A DNA stretch of 64,000 nucleotides from Prorocentrum cordatum (GCA_963575745.1 CAUYUJ010017904.1:739961-803960), one strand, 5' to 3'; counted from the stretch's first letter, positions 1 through 10,439 are shown. Notes: generated by a model not told the origin, from the sequence alone. Numbers and translations: made by a program.

Positions 1-94
1 GCGGACCTGCGAAAGTTCACGTTTGTTCCTCAAGCATTGTTTGCACCTAGGGTTTCTTAGTGAGGAGGCCTTACGGCCGGTGCCGCCGACCCTG

Positions 95-120
95 AACGAC
101 GACGACTACCGCGACGACAC

Positions 121-163
<43 letters not shown>

Positions 164-220
164 ACCGACGACGGCGGCGGCGGCGACGACGACGACGACA
201 ATGACGACGAGGACGACGAG
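95..220. repeat. (GAC)n microsatellite
   Basis: Nearly pure GAC/CGA triplets with a few GGC and ACC interruptions. The acidic and poly-Val/poly-Arg frames read through it are composition artefacts. Bases 1-94 hold nothing I recognise. Confidence 0.95.
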
Positions 221-322
221 CGCTCTCGGGGACCTCTTGGGGGTAGTTTGGGGGCCTCTTGGGAGCCTCGTGGGGGCCGCTTGGGAGCCTCGAGGGGGCC
301 GCTTGGGGCTTCCAATACATTT
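221..322. repeat. Family S minisatellite (CTTGGG), locus 1
   Basis: Degenerate 11-14 bp units of the form GGCCTCTTGGG. The same unit recurs near 16.2, 19.8, 22.7, 35.3, 61.0, 61.4 and 63.3 kb in this window. Confidence 0.85.
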
Positions 323-343
323 ATTGCCCAACCGATATAGTTA

Positions 344-412
344 CATATATATATATATATATACAAATGCGCATACGTATATACATGTCTTTATGTATAT
401 CTACATCTACAT
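344..412. repeat. (TA)n and TA-rich tract
   Basis: A short (TA)n run is followed by TATATACATG-like sequence. Confidence 0.85.
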
Positions 413-432
413 GTAGACTGCACGGCAAATGC

Positions 433-562
433 ATTGCACCACGAAGATTGCACCACGTCGATTGCACCACCGTCATTGCACAACATGTATTGCGCATCCC
501 AGATGGTTCGACACAGATGACACATTACATATTGCACCGCACGTATTGCACCACAGCGATTT
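433..562. repeat. 14-bp minisatellite ATTGCACCAC
   Basis: ATTGCACCAC recurs at about 14 bp spacing (433, 447, 461, 475), then more loosely to 562. A related TTGCACCAC series lies near 10.5 kb. Confidence 0.8.
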
Positions 563-655
563 CTCCACACAGGTAGCATGACATGTTTTGCCAGAAAAAA
601 GACTGTTTAGGGTCCACGCTTGCTAACACCGTTTTTCTTAGATATGGCGAAGGAA

Positions 656-697
656 GAGGATTATGTTGAGGAGGAGGATGAGGAGGATGGTGAAGTG

Positions 698-738
<41 letters not shown>

Positions 739-850
739 CCAGAACAGGGACGACGAAGACCAGGACGGGGAGGAGGAAAGGACGGGACGACGACGACGAC
801 GCCGCCGACGACGAGGCGACCGACGGGGAGCTCGAAGGGCGAGGATGACG
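656..850. repeat. GGA/GAC low-complexity tract
   Basis: A purine-rich GAGGAGGAT stretch runs into a (GAC)n run at 697-737, followed by mixed GAC and GCC triplets. Upstream 563-655 is AT-richer and unremarkable. Confidence 0.85.
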
Positions 851-962
851 TCACGGAAGGGGATGGGTCTGCTAGGGGACGGTCAGGCCGCGCCCGAGGG
901 AGGGGACGGGGGGACGCTGGAGGGAGCGGGAGGTACGGAAGGCAGCGAGGGGAACACACAGG

Positions 963-1497
963 AATGGCCAAATGACAATGCCACGCAAGAGGTGCAAGCC
1001 TTCCTCGGGCGGGGCTTGGACGAGGATGAGTCCGTTCCAGAGCGTTCCGGAACGTTCTCAGAGCTTTCCGCAGCGCGCTGAGGAGGCCGCGGCGCCCGAG
1101 GCATCCTCCTGAGCCGCTGGATCTCAGAGATTCCCGGTTCATCCCCATCTGATTTTACCTCTGTCCTGGCCTCGTCTTACTCCCTTGAGCGCCACGGACA
1201 CCACGACGTTGATGACGAACGAACAACACACACACCCATACCCATAAGGGGGTCGTTGGGAGGAGGACTGGCTATGGGTATGGGTGCGGGTTGTCGGACC
1301 CTGGGGAACGCTCCCATTCGAGCGGGGACCCCCATCCGACAACACGCACCCATAGCCCTCTCCGACCCCCCTATGGATATGGGTGTGTGTTGTTGGTTCG
1401 TCAGTTGAGGCCGAGCGCCGCAGCGAAGAATGCAGGAAGCTCCGAAGACTGCTCGCCGAGCCGGACGGAGCGGTACTGCAGCGGCCTGTTGCGGAGG
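963..1497 (+). CDS. Exon-like chain 1 (three islands split by families C and I)
   Basis: I do not recognise the protein. Three coding-like islands on the + strand join in one frame if two short elements are removed. Island 1 ends at 1024 and reads ATQEVQAFLGRGLDE. Island 2 is a microexon at 1190-1207 reading RHGHHD. Island 3 runs 1410-1497 and begins AERRSEECRKLRRLLAEP. The first gap (1025-1189, starting GATGAG and ending TTGAG) is a family C element. The second (1208-1409, starting GTTGAT and ending TTGAG) is the family I hairpin. Both junctions are phase 0. The start and end of the gene are not visible, and upstream the frame runs into the GAC tract. The GA donor is non-canonical, although GA and GC donors are known in dinoflagellates. 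Splicing is inferred, not shown. Confidence 0.35.
1027..1180. mobile_element. Family C element, copy 1
   Basis: It starts ATGAGTCCGTTCCAGAGCG, carries the near-palindrome GTTCCGGAAC, and ends CTCGTCTTAC. The shared core GATCTCAGAGATTC lies near the middle. Other copies are at 3590, 4671, 44652, 53770 and 63138. Confidence 0.75.
1213..1403. mobile_element. Family I hairpin element with 5-bp target duplication
   Basis: This 191-bp element is almost wholly palindromic. The outer arms TGACGAACGAACAACACAC and GTGTTGTTGGTTCGTCA pair, and the inner arms GGCTATGGGT and ACCCATAGCC pair. It is flanked by the direct repeat GTTGA at 1208-1212 and 1404-1408, which is the expected target-site duplication. 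It is the only copy seen here. Confidence 0.85.
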
Positions 1498-1548
1498 GTC
1501 GTCGGCACGAGGGGGGGGGGGGGGCAGCGGGGATCGCAGGCGGGAGAC

Positions 1549-1737
1549 CCTAGGCTTAAGTCGGGCCTGACCCCCTACAGGGGGATTCCTCGACGAACAA
1601 AAAAAGCAATGTCCCAAAAAGGCCAACAAATACTCGAAACATAGTCCCCAGACTATTGTTGGACTATTTTGGGGGTATTTTTTTTATTTTTCATCGAAAA
1701 TCCTCCTGTAGGGGGACACGCCCGACTTAACCCTAGG
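1549..1737. mobile_element. Family J TIR element, copy 1
   Basis: The terminal inverted repeats are about 45 bp. The left end begins CCTAGGCTTAAGTCGGGC and the right end reads GCCCGACTTAACCCTAGG. CCCCTACAGG motifs sit just inside both ends, and a GTCCCCAGACTA motif lies in the middle. Copies 2 and 3 are at 42.8 and 43.5 kb. Confidence 0.85.
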
Positions 1738-2753
1738 CGGCCAGAGAATCTGTTACCGATCGAGTGCCACGTCTCGCAAAGTGCCTGCCTGCAAACGTCC
1801 GAAGCCACACAGGTTTGCTCCGAGGTGTTGCATCGTGAGCCGCCCGTGTCGAATCCAGGCCAGTTGCGAGTAGCGGCTTTGCGAAAAGTGGATCTGCGGT
1901 TGTCTGATGAGGGCAGCTCGCGGGGGGCAGTCCCTTGGCGCGGCGGTAGCTCCAGGGATGAACATGCATCCATGCCGATAACACATTTCTCGGTTTCCCC
2001 CTCTTCGGGCCTCCTCGGATGCCCTCGTCACCACCGCTGGCTTCGCGTCGACACTCCGGTCAGAGCGCACCCTGGGAGAGATCAGGGGTGGTCATGGGAG
2101 TAGCGGTGTCTGCACCGTGTGGTCTCCCCGGCAGTGGCGCCGGCAGGATGTCGACCCGGGCCTCCCTGTTGTCGCTGGATGCCGTCGAGGCCCCCGCAGC
2201 GAGAGACGGGGAAGGGGAGAGGGGGATAAGTGGGACGCGGCGAGGCGAGGAGGGAGACTGGGGGAGGGGGGAGGGGGGAGGAGGAGGAGGAGGAGGAGCA
2301 GGAGGAGGGAGGGGGGAGAGGAGGAGGGAGGCGGAGCCGTGGAGATGGGGAGGATGATGTGCTGCATCCTGTGGTCCACAACTCATGTGCAACATTGCCG
2401 TTCATGGGGTGGATCATGCCCGTTCGTGTGAAGCGTACCTTTGTGATCCTGCCAACGACAAGCGCCGCCCATCCAACATATTATGTCGCTTTGGAAAGCG
2501 TGTTCGTCAGGTTGTTGGCACCCGTTCGTGTGGGCGGGTTGGGGAAAGGCGGCAGTCCTGTTCAGAAAGAGGCGAAGGCGGCCGACGTGTTGGAGCAGCT
2601 GTATCTCTGATAGCACACGCGTTCTATTCATTGTTGGTAACATGCAAGGCTGTCATCGAATCCCAATTTACAATAGATCTGCGCCGCGTTCTTCAGTGAA
2701 CGAGGGCTTGTTTGGACAAGTTTTGTTTTTTTCTGATAAAACACGAAATGGAC
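1738..2753. other. No recognised feature
   Basis: A GGA-rich stretch lies at 2262-2336. One frame stays open from 1669 to 2103, but its codon use is not convincingly coding. Nothing else was recognised. Confidence 0.5.
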
Positions 2754-2791
2754 ACTGTGTGTGTGTGTGTGTGAGTGTGTGTGTGTGTGCG
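2754..2791. repeat. (GT)n microsatellite
   Basis: An interrupted GT dinucleotide run. Confidence 0.95.
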
Positions 2792-3254
2792 TGCGGCATC
2801 CTGGGCGTCAGGAGATTTGGAATTCACGATTGCAGGGTGGTGGTATTCGGACATGGCCTCTTCCCTCCACCCAACGTCCTCCAAGTCCTCTCTTCCAGTC
2901 GTGCTGTTTCCCGCCTGATCCTCCTCATGCTGTCGCCCGCGCATCCTTCTGTTGTCCCTTCATCATCCTGCCGTCTACATCCTCCCTCGTAGGAGACGCA
3001 TTTTGCAAGTCTCGTGCCTCTGGCTGCCTGGACGAGGGGGAGCGGGCTACACAACACCGACGCACTGGAATCGGTCACAGTGGACGTGTTGTGGGTCCCT
3101 GCTCCGCCAGCATCGCTTCCCCCCGTGATGGAGCTGGAAGGGAAGCTGCCCTCGCACTGGACTGGATGCAAGGGCTGGGCAGCCGGTGGATGCGAGGGAC
3201 AGCGCAAGGGCCAGTCGGGTGCATTCCCTTCTCCCCCGTGCGGCCGCGGCGCAG
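2792..3254. other. No recognised feature
   Basis: Pyrimidine-rich in parts, and ends in a C/T-rich tract before a possible AG acceptor at 3253-3254. Confidence 0.4.
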
Positions 3255-3538
3255 TGCACGCGAGAGAGTCCGAGGAGCGGGCGGCGCGCGCGGGGCCCGA
3301 GCCGAGTCGCAAGAAGGCGAAGTGGCATGCACACGTTCTGCACAAGCCACAGCTCGAGAGCTTCACCCTCGAGGCAGACGCCAACGGGACCGTGCTCTCC
3401 GCAGCGGCGAGGCGCACGTGCCACGAGGAGCACTTCTCGGAGGCGGTGCCTGCACATGGAGTGGCAACGAGCTCTGCGCACGCGCGCGGGAGGCCGGCGT
3501 GGCTAAAGGGACCTTCGCAGAAGAAACACCTGCACAAG
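3255..3538 (+). CDS. Exon-like island upstream of nested element cluster
   Basis: After a C/T-rich tract ending GCGGCGCAG, one frame stays open for about 95 codons with G/C-rich third positions. It reads SRKKAKWHAHVLHKPQLESF and then FTLEADANGTVLSAAARRTC. It is charged, with a HEEHFSEAV stretch and no family I can name. The open frame runs straight into the family B element that begins at 3539, so an intron there is plausible but the donor is unclear. It may be one exon of a + strand gene. There is no start codon and no independent support. Confidence 0.3.
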
Positions 3539-3589
3539 CATAAACTTCTGGCGCTCCGCGCGGATTCCTTGGAGCCGCGCCTGGGCCCC

Positions 3590-3930
3590 TAAAACAGGGC
3601 TATAGGATCGGGATAAGTCGCTCCAGAGCGTTCCGGAGCGCTCTCGGAGCGTTCCGGAACGCTCTGGAGCGGCCGCGGCGCCCAATACTCAGGAGAGGAA
3701 AAACACATAGACACAATTAATCGTCGATTCCCCAGAAAATATTGGGAAATATGGGAAGTGGGGGGGAAGACAAAAACCCAGAAAATATAGGAAAATATGG
3801 GGAATCGTTTTATTTGTGTGTATTTCTTTGTGTGTCCTGGGGCCCCTTCAAATACATCCTCCAAACCCGCCGATTCTCAGAGATTTCGAGTTATCCCGAT
3901 CGGATTTTGTCCCGATCTCCGCGTCGTTTC
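3590..3930. mobile_element. Family C element, copy 2 (nested in B, host of A)
   Basis: It carries the GAGCGTTCCGGAACGCTC palindrome and GGCCGCGGCGCCC on the left, and ATTCTCAGAGATTTCG on the right. The two halves match copy 1 once the family A insert is removed. Confidence 0.8.
3689..3850 (+). mobile_element. Family A interspersed repeat, copy 1, with AATAC duplication
   Basis: This 162-bp unit contains TCGTCGATTCCCCAGAAAAT, GGAAGTGGGGGGGAAGAC and a GTGTGTATTT tail. It is flanked by AATAC at 3684-3688 and 3851-3855. Intact family C copies show the single uninterrupted site, so this is a true insertion. Confidence 0.85.
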
Positions 3931-4060
3931 AGCCCCCCCCCCCCCCCCGGCGGCGCCTCTGGCGCCGCCCCTTTTGGCGCGCTCCGCGCGCCTGCTACGG
4001 GGGGGGGGGGGTCCAGCGCAAGGGCCAAGGAAATCTGCGCGGGGCGCCACAAGTTTCTCT

Positions 4061-4195
4061 TGGCATCCCTCGGGCGTGTGCGTTTTTTTTTCTCCCTCGG
4101 CGAGGACCATCGAGGAGCATATCCTTCCTCATTTGGCGAAAAAAAACCGCGCACGACGCCGAAAAACGCACAGGGAATGGACGTCCGAGCGATGG
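4061..4195. mobile_element. Family D TIR element, copy 1
   Basis: The left end GGCATCCCTCGGGCGTGTG and the right end ACGTCCGAGCGATGG are inverted repeats of each other. GGCGAGGACCATCGAGGAGC lies inside. It abuts the end of family B copy 1. Bases 4196-4430 are GC-rich with poly-C runs and no feature. Confidence 0.75.
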
Positions 4196-4430
4196 TTGTT
4201 CCTTCTTCTGGGCATGGAGGGGCAGAGGCGGAAGGACGGAAGGGGGGGAGGCGACGAGTGGTGCCGAGTGTACGAGCACGGTGCGTGCCTTGTGCCTGCC
4301 CCCCCCCCCCCCCCGTACGACGGCCGCGCCGCCCCAGCACGCCGCCTCCCGGACGCGCCGAGCCAGCACGCTCTTTACGGACGGCTCTGAAGGAGCGCTC
4401 GCTTTTGCCATCAGTTTTTGCTGTCAGGGA

Positions 4431-4636
4431 GCGGTGGTGACCACGCCGCGTGGTGAGTCGGTGGGGAGTCGGGTTCGCCGCGCGGTTTTGGGACTCGGGC
4501 CGTTCTCCGAGGATGTTTCCGGCGACTGGGGCCTCAGGGGTCCCAAAAAGATGTGGTGACGACCCTGCGGTGAGGTCTTTGCGGGTTTCGAGGTCACCGC
4601 GGGGTCTGTCACCACACGTTTTCGGGACCCCCTCGG
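4431..4636. repeat. Family L dispersed repeat, copy 1
   Basis: It shares about 200 bp with 21249-21460, including GCGGTTTTGGGACT, CCGAGGATGT and GGTGAGGTCTTTG. Inverted GTGGTGAC/GTCACCAC motifs near both ends suggest weak TIRs. Confidence 0.7.
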
Positions 4637-4670
4637 GGGAAGAGACACAATGTCAGGCGGGGGTAGGACG

Positions 4671-4797
4671 AGAATAAGTCTGTTCCAGAGCGTCCAGTAA
4701 CGCTCTCAGAGCCCGAGGCATCCTCCAGAGCCGCACGGTCTCAGAGATTCACGATTTGCCCTTGCCCGATCCTGCCCTCGTTTCGGCTTCGTCTTAC
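4671..4797. mobile_element. Family C element, copy 3
   Basis: It starts AGAATAAGTCTGTTCCAGAG and ends TTCGTCTTAC. It is flanked by two copies of TCGGGGGAAGAGACAC (4633 and 4807), which suggests insertion into, or duplication of, that sequence. Confidence 0.75.
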
Positions 4798-4832
4798 ATC
4801 AGGGAGTCGGGGGAAGAGACACGATGACTTAC

Positions 4833-5046
4833 GTCGCATCTTTTGGGGACTATGCCCGTCCCAAAAATTGGTGTCTTTTCTTGTGCACGATGCGGGCTCG
4901 ATGCGGACTCGGCGCAGACTTGGCATGGATTCGACGGGGATTCGACACGGATTCGACACGGATTCGACGAGTCCGACACGGATTCGACACGGATGCGACG
5001 CGGATAGGGCCGCGACGGGACAGACAAGGTCCCCCGAGGATGCAAC
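4833..5046. mobile_element. Family K TIR element, copy 1
   Basis: The ends GTCGCATCTTTTGGGGAC and TCCCCCGAGGATGCAAC are imperfect inverted repeats. The interior is a 10-11 bp tandem array of GATTCGACACG. Copy 2 lies at 21722-21938. Confidence 0.75.
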
Positions 5047-5159
5047 AGAAGATAACCGAGGTGTCGCTGGATCGTGTCGGTGCAGATCGTTGTCAGTGTC
5101 CGTGCCAGTCGTCGCGCATACGCACGCGTCTCTTGTGTCGATGGTCGTGCTCCAAAGCG

Positions 5160-5600
5160 CCGCACACAGAGGGGAGAGGAGGAAAGGAAAGAAGGACAAA
5201 GAGGGAACAACGAGGAGGGAAGGAAGGAAAGGAGGAGGACAACGAGCAACAAAGAAGAGGAGGAAAGGAAGGACGAAGAAGAAGAACAACAACGAGAAGG
5301 AAAGGAAGGACGACGATGAGAAGGATGAAGGTGCCGCAGGTCGTCGTCTTCGTCGTGGTCGTCGTCGCCCAGTCGTTATCGCTGTCGTCGCCGTCGCCCA
5401 GTCGTAGTCGTCCTCATTCGTTGTCGCCGTCGTCGTCGTCGTCTGCGTCGTTGTCAACGTCTTCGTTTTCATCGTCGTCGTCGCCTACTCGTCGCCTAGT
5501 CGTCGTCGTCTGCGTCTATGCCGTCCTCGTTGTCGTCGTCGTCGTCGTCCAGTTATGCAGTCGTCCTCAGTCGTCGTCGACGTTTATTCGTCGTCATTGG
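5160..5600. repeat. Purine tract followed by (GTC)n-rich tract
   Basis: 5160-5320 is GAAGGA-rich. 5335-5600 is dominated by GTC triplets. Long frames here are low complexity. Confidence 0.9.
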
Positions 5601-6440
5601 ATACTCCGTTTTGAGCACAATGGTTGTTGATACGTGGATATTGATGTATGGTAACAGTTCCTGGTGGTTTCGCCTCGACGCCTGTTCCATTTTCTCTGAA
5701 AGTATCGCTTCCGCTCAAGCGCGGGCATGCTTCCTAATCCCGGTTTTTGAGGCCCTAACAGCAGCGACAATCTTCACTAGTTCCTCCCCGTTTACCCCGA
5801 GAAGCCCTGTCCAGAGAGAGAGGCCCCGACATCAGGGACGGCGCTCTCGCTGAGATGTCCCCCCAATTCACCGAAGTTGGAGACGGCCCAGCTGGCAAGA
5901 CACCCGACCACGTTTGATATCTCCTCGCGCTTTACCCCGAGAAGCGCTGGCCAGAGGGGCCCCCTAACACAGAAACGGCCTCTCGCTGGAGACATCCTCG
6001 CAATGCATCCTAGCTGGTGAAGGCCCAACTGCGACTACAACGGCTCCCGCTCCACACTTCATCGTAATAATTTGTTTACGTGCGCCCTGGCGTAAGCATT
6101 ATCACGCAGGAACGGCTCTCGCGTCCGACACGTCTTCAGCTAAGACGACAACGGCTCCAGCTGGAATCTTTCCTCGCAGTTTATTGGGAGACGCCCTGGA
6201 GACCCCCAAGTTGAAAAACGGCGCTTTCTACCAAGTTCGTGAGTTCCTCGCGGGCGGGTGAGCTCGCATGACGGCCATGTCGGCGCGGTGCTCACACAGA
6301 GGGCACAGCCGAATGTTTCTCACAGGAGCTTGCGTGAATGAAATCCGCCCAAGAAGGAGGTTGAGTTCATATGCGAAGTTGACGTGTACAAGGGACGGAG
6401 ACTCAAATAAAGGTCAACGCAGTTTGTTAGATCACATGCT
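5601..6440. repeat. Unique-looking DNA with a diverged 140-bp direct repeat
   Basis: TTTACCCCGAGAAGC occurs at 5791 and 5931, and about 85 bp around each copy match loosely. The rest of the stretch shows nothing recognisable. Confidence 0.55.
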
Positions 6441-6596
6441 CGCACGATGATCGTCGTCGTTGTCATCTGTGCCGTAGTCGTCTCCCAGCCGTCATCGTAT
6501 TGGTCCCGTCGTGCAGCCGTGCAGTCGTTGTCGTCGTCGTCCAGTCGTCGTCGTCGTCCAGTCGTCGTCGTGGTCGTCGTCGTCGTCGTCTTCGCG
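6441..6596. repeat. (GTC)n microsatellite
   Basis: Interrupted GTC triplets with CCAGTCGTC units. Confidence 0.9.
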
Positions 6597-7470
6597 CGAC
6601 AAGGCCAAGGTGCGCACGAGACCTCCGAGGGCGCCGGGGCCCCCTGGCAGGGGAAGGCCCAAAGAGGGGTGCGCGAGCGCTCCGTTGGCGCCGGGGTCCG
6701 CTGCCCGGGGGGGGGGAGCGTCGCGTTGCCTACGCGCCCATTGTGATGCCCGGTATCGCCATGAATGGATAAACCGCTCGCTTCGGTTTCCAGTGGAGCG
6801 ACAGTGCTGGCACGATGCTTCAGCATTCGAGGTTTCAATCAAGGCCGACGGCGTGCGCAACTCGGGCCGGGCCGCGTGTGCCTCCTTTGCTCGGGCGTGC
6901 GCGAGTCAGCATGGCGCGTCGATTAAACAGTAAATCCTAGAAGCTTCGCTCGTCTCTAGATAAGTGCAGATCGGTGAATAGCTCCCAATAGCGACCGATA
7001 GCTACCGATCGCGCCATGCGAAGGATATACATTCCGTCCATCTCGCGCGCAAGCCGTCTCGTTGTTGGGCGCCATGAGGGACGACCAAGAGCTTCCGTGA
7101 GTTGTTTTCAAGAGTCGATCGGCACAGGTCCCTCTCACCAGATCGCTATGTTATCCATGCCAGCCTGCCCGCTTCTGCTCTGCAGTTGATCTCACCGGGA
7201 GTTCGCCATGATCCTGCCAGGACCCCACCCGGTACCCTACCGAGCCCACCTTGCCAGGACCCAGGTTCACGCGCCCTTTGCTGTTCGTTGCAGCGTGGCG
7301 TGCCCCTTCCCTTCATTCGTGCCCCTCTTTGCGTGAACGCCGCCCGGCAGACGCCCTCGTGTCGCAGTCCACCTCGACGGCAGGCTGCGCTGTGGAGAGG
7401 CCTTCCGAGGGGAAGGGCACAGGGAGCCGAGAGAGGGGCTCCTCCTGCTTCGTCCCATCCCCCTTCCTTC
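6597..7470. other. No recognised feature
   Basis: Mixed GC-rich sequence. CCGATAGCTACCGATCG at 6990-7010 is locally repetitive. No coding support. Confidence 0.5.
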
Positions 7471-7596
7471 GAGTAGGAGATCGATTACAGGATTGGCTTG
7501 CCCCACAACCTGGGCTGTGTGAGTCGAACTGACGAACAAGTTTCCACAAGTTCATGTCTTTGGGGAGAAGCCAATCCTGTGGTCGACCCCGTACTC
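7471..7596. mobile_element. Family P TIR element
   Basis: GAGTAGGAGATCGATTACAG followed by GATTGGCTT at the left pairs with AAGCCAATCCTGTGGTCGAC and GTACTC at the right, about 35 bp of inverted repeat. Related single ends (AGTCGATCTCCT) occur near 20.4 and 58.3 kb. Confidence 0.75.
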
Positions 7597-8100
7597 GACT
7601 CTTCCGGGCGAGAGCTGTGCGCGGGAGCCCGAGAACGGAGGTCCCAGGCCGATGGGGGACGTCCAACCTGGACGGGGTCGGGGGCGGGCTCTGGGCGGGA
7701 GCTTGTCGGGGCTCCTTGGGCGTCGCGTAATGGGGGGTTGATGATTGGAAGGGCAGCGAGGGCCAAAAGGGGCCCTCTGGGGCACAAGAGGGGGCCTTTA
7801 GGGCCCGAGAAGTGCATCTTTCTTTCTCCCCCCCCATTTCTCGCCCCCCACTGAGCGACTCCCAAGTTCCGGGCGAGGAATTGTTGGGGTGCCGCCTCCT
7901 GCTTACCATCATTTTCTTTTCTGGACGCCAGAGCAGGAGGGCCGTGGTCGAGCGGGCTTCTTTCTTGGGCCAGTCGGGGGGGGGGGGCGGGAGCCCTCCA
8001 CAGGGTGCTGGGGCCAGGGCCTGGGCGCGGGCGTGAGCGCAAGGGCGGTTGCAAGCGGAGTTGGGGGCGATCGAATTAGCTATTGGGTGCGATGCCCACT
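7597..8100. other. No recognised feature
   Basis: GC-rich, with GGGGCC-type simple sequence and a poly-G run near 7980. No coding support. Confidence 0.5.
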
Positions 8101-8262
8101 AGCAGTTCTTGTTCATCTTGGAACATGACTCGCTGTCCGCGCCACCGCGGGCGTTGTCCCTTGAAGACGAAGTCGATCGCTCAACAGCGGCCGCTGTCGG
8201 TTTCGGATCACATGTGCTCTTGGGCATCGTACCCATTTCTTCGTGCCCATTTCGGTTCTCCA
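8101..8262. repeat. Family W dispersed repeat, copy 1
   Basis: It shares ACTCGCTGTC, GCCACCGCGGGCG, CAGCGGCCGCTG and CATCGTACCCAT-type motifs with 33418-33600 and, more weakly, with 63680-63800 and 43797-43862. Confidence 0.65.
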
Positions 8263-8443
8263 CAGCGCAGTGGGAACGACTGTAAGCAGAGTGCTGAGTT
8301 TGATGTGTGTTCGGCGACGCGCTGGGGGAGGGGGCAAGGCTTCTCAGAAGCACCCCTGCGTCGTAGAAGGCGCAGGCCTTGAAGCAGATCGAAGGAGCAC
8401 CTGCCTAGGCCCAGAGACCCCCTTCTTACTTTTCGGCCACATT

Positions 8444-8618
8444 GTCGGAGGTTGATAGACCTCCTACCCTGACACGTCGACTAGTGTATTGGCCGTGTCC
8501 GGTTCGCGAGAGGGCGTCACGGCCGTTATTTTTGCGGGGCTAGGTCCGTCGGTTTCGGTCCCAGGCCATTTTCATTCAGGGAAGGTTTACTAAGGGGAGG
8601 TTTGTCCATCGCCGAAAT
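8444..8618. repeat. Family T dispersed repeat, copy 1
   Basis: It matches 40344-40511 over about 170 bp. Shared pieces include GTTCGCGAGAGGGCGTC, GTCCGTCGGTTTCGGTCC and CATCGCCGAAAT. The start GGAGGTTGATAGACCTCC is a small hairpin. Confidence 0.8.
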
Positions 8619-8790
8619 TGTGAAACCCAGAATAGAAGAACTTGGGCGATCGCACATGAACGGGTTGAGGTCGCTGGTAATCGGAGCGTTGGCAGACGAA
8701 GCGACCGCAGGAGCGCCGAAGGCGGTGCGGTTCATCTGCAGGGTGGTCGGCAGGCTAGTTACGAATTGGCGTATCGCCATTGTTAAACTA

Positions 8791-8966
8791 CAGTCGGGGC
8801 CCTTAAAAAGGAACCCTTCTCGTCAGGGAGAAACTCCGCGTTCCTTAAGTGTTGCACAGCTTGCCTCAGTTTTTCCTTATGTTCTCGTTGGGAAATCGAA
8901 GTTTAACTTATGGAAAAAAGGGGCCTCGTTCCTTACTTAGGGTTCCTTAGGTCAACGCCCCGACTG
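8791..8966. mobile_element. Family G Tc1/mariner-like MITE, copy 1
   Basis: This 176-bp element has ends CAGTCGGGGC and GCCCCGACTG and is flanked by TA on both sides (8789-8790, 8967-8968). A second copy of exactly the same length is at 39517. TA duplication and CAGT ends are hallmarks of Tc1/mariner (Stowaway-like) MITEs. No transposase ORF is present. Confidence 0.9.
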
Positions 8967-10439
8967 TATTCCATTCGGGGTACACCATACCCCCCCGCAC
9001 TTGAGGATAACAGTAAGGAGCGGTGGGAGCGTCGGTCGTCGCCAAGTTTTTACACGCTGCTCTGAGCCCGCCGCAGGTGGCGCTTTCGTTGGTCTCGCCG
9101 GAGCAGCGTGGGTGTGTCGCGCGGTGGGTCGCGGGAGTGACGACGACAACAGAGACAATCATTTCGAGACCGTTCTGCCTTATCTTCCGCCCTTCTCGTA
9201 TCCGATCGTGCCCCAGTTTGGAGGTATAGCATGTTTATATGCCACGTGTACTTCGCGCAGCCCCTAAAACAATAGGATGAGGGAGACAGAACAGACAGTA
9301 TAGCGAGGAGGAACGGAGTGTCGGACGGAGGGGGGAGAGGAGGGAGGGGGCAATGGGGGAAGGAGAACGATGGAGCACGAGAGAGATTAGCGGGGGGGCG
9401 CTTGGACGAGCAGGAGAACAAGCGACCGAACTTGACGGGCGGGTCGGGCAGGCACACCCTCACGGGCGGATCGGGTGGGCAAACCCAGATGGTCCGGTCG
9501 AGCGGGCGGGTCGCTGGAGCGCGTCAGTACAGCATGGATTGCGAGGAAGTCTCGAGCGATAGAGCGAATCCCAAGTAGATTGTCAAGCATCCAGGGCGAG
9601 AGCGTGATTCCTGAGTGTCGAGGGCGCGGCGCCTGAATCGGTTGCGAGGAATTCCCTCGCGAGAGCGCGATTCTTCAATAATTCGTGAGGACGTATCAAG
9701 CGGGAGCCGTTGTTGTTGTTGTAAACCCTGAGCCAGGGGCCCAGTCGGACGCGCAAGATTCCTCGTCTTACGAAAAACAGGGTGCTAGGCCCGTGAAGGG
9801 CACTGCACTTTAAACAACACAGTTGTTACAGGAGGGGGGGAACAACAATAATTATGTTTGAGCAGTGCGAATTCACCAATGTGAGCAGCACATCAACAAC
9901 CACAGGCATAGTCGGCCCGGTGGAGCGACCCTTCGGCCACGCACGTGGGGACGGCATCATACCGATCGGCCCCTTCATTCTGATGTTTGACCACCAGGTG
10001 CGTGCTTTGTGAGACGCGCAGAGCACATACGTGTTTCGTAGTGCATGCGTTCCAGAAACACCACACGCACACACACGCACACACGTTGATCTCAAACATT
10101 CCTTCGCCCTGCTCTTCCATCTCATTCCCCATACAGCTGCACCCTCTGCTTCGTAAGAGCCGTGTAATGAAAGCCTTCGGTGTGCCAGGCGTTCGGGTGC
10201 TGCCAGGCCGTGAAAGCTTCGATCATTATTGTATGTTTTTTTTTTGCGATGCATACTATTACCACGATTCCGAACACTATTGAGACGACCGCTACAATAC
10301 CACATTATTCAGATTATGACGGCTAAATCACTTGATCTCGCGACAGATTGCGACTATTCTATTATAAGTATTGCAACTGCGATTTTTGCTCATACTATTG
10401 CTATAGCAAGGCCTGAGTGTTAACGCATATTCTACACAT
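8967..10439. other. Intergenic stretch without recognised genes
   Basis: It contains GGGCGGGTCGGGC-type short repeats at 9430-9520, CGAGAGCG motifs at 9595-9680 and a short (CA)n at 10066-10084. No coding support. Confidence 0.55.

Larger units (their letters stand above)
3539..4058. mobile_element. Family B fold-back element, copy 1 (interrupted)
   Basis: The left arm (3539-3589, GCGCTCCGCGCGGATTCC) and right arm (4010-4058, AAATCTGCGCGGGGCGCC) are inverted repeats, with a GGCGGCGCCTCTGGCGCCGCC palindrome inside. A family C element (3590-3930) splits it, and that element is itself split by a family A copy (3689-3850). Confidence 0.8.

Noticed and set aside
8602-8940. Plus-strand frame of 112 codons with a plausible first half
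   Set aside because: It begins in family T and ends in the family G MITE. The first 60 residues could be real, but nothing supports it.
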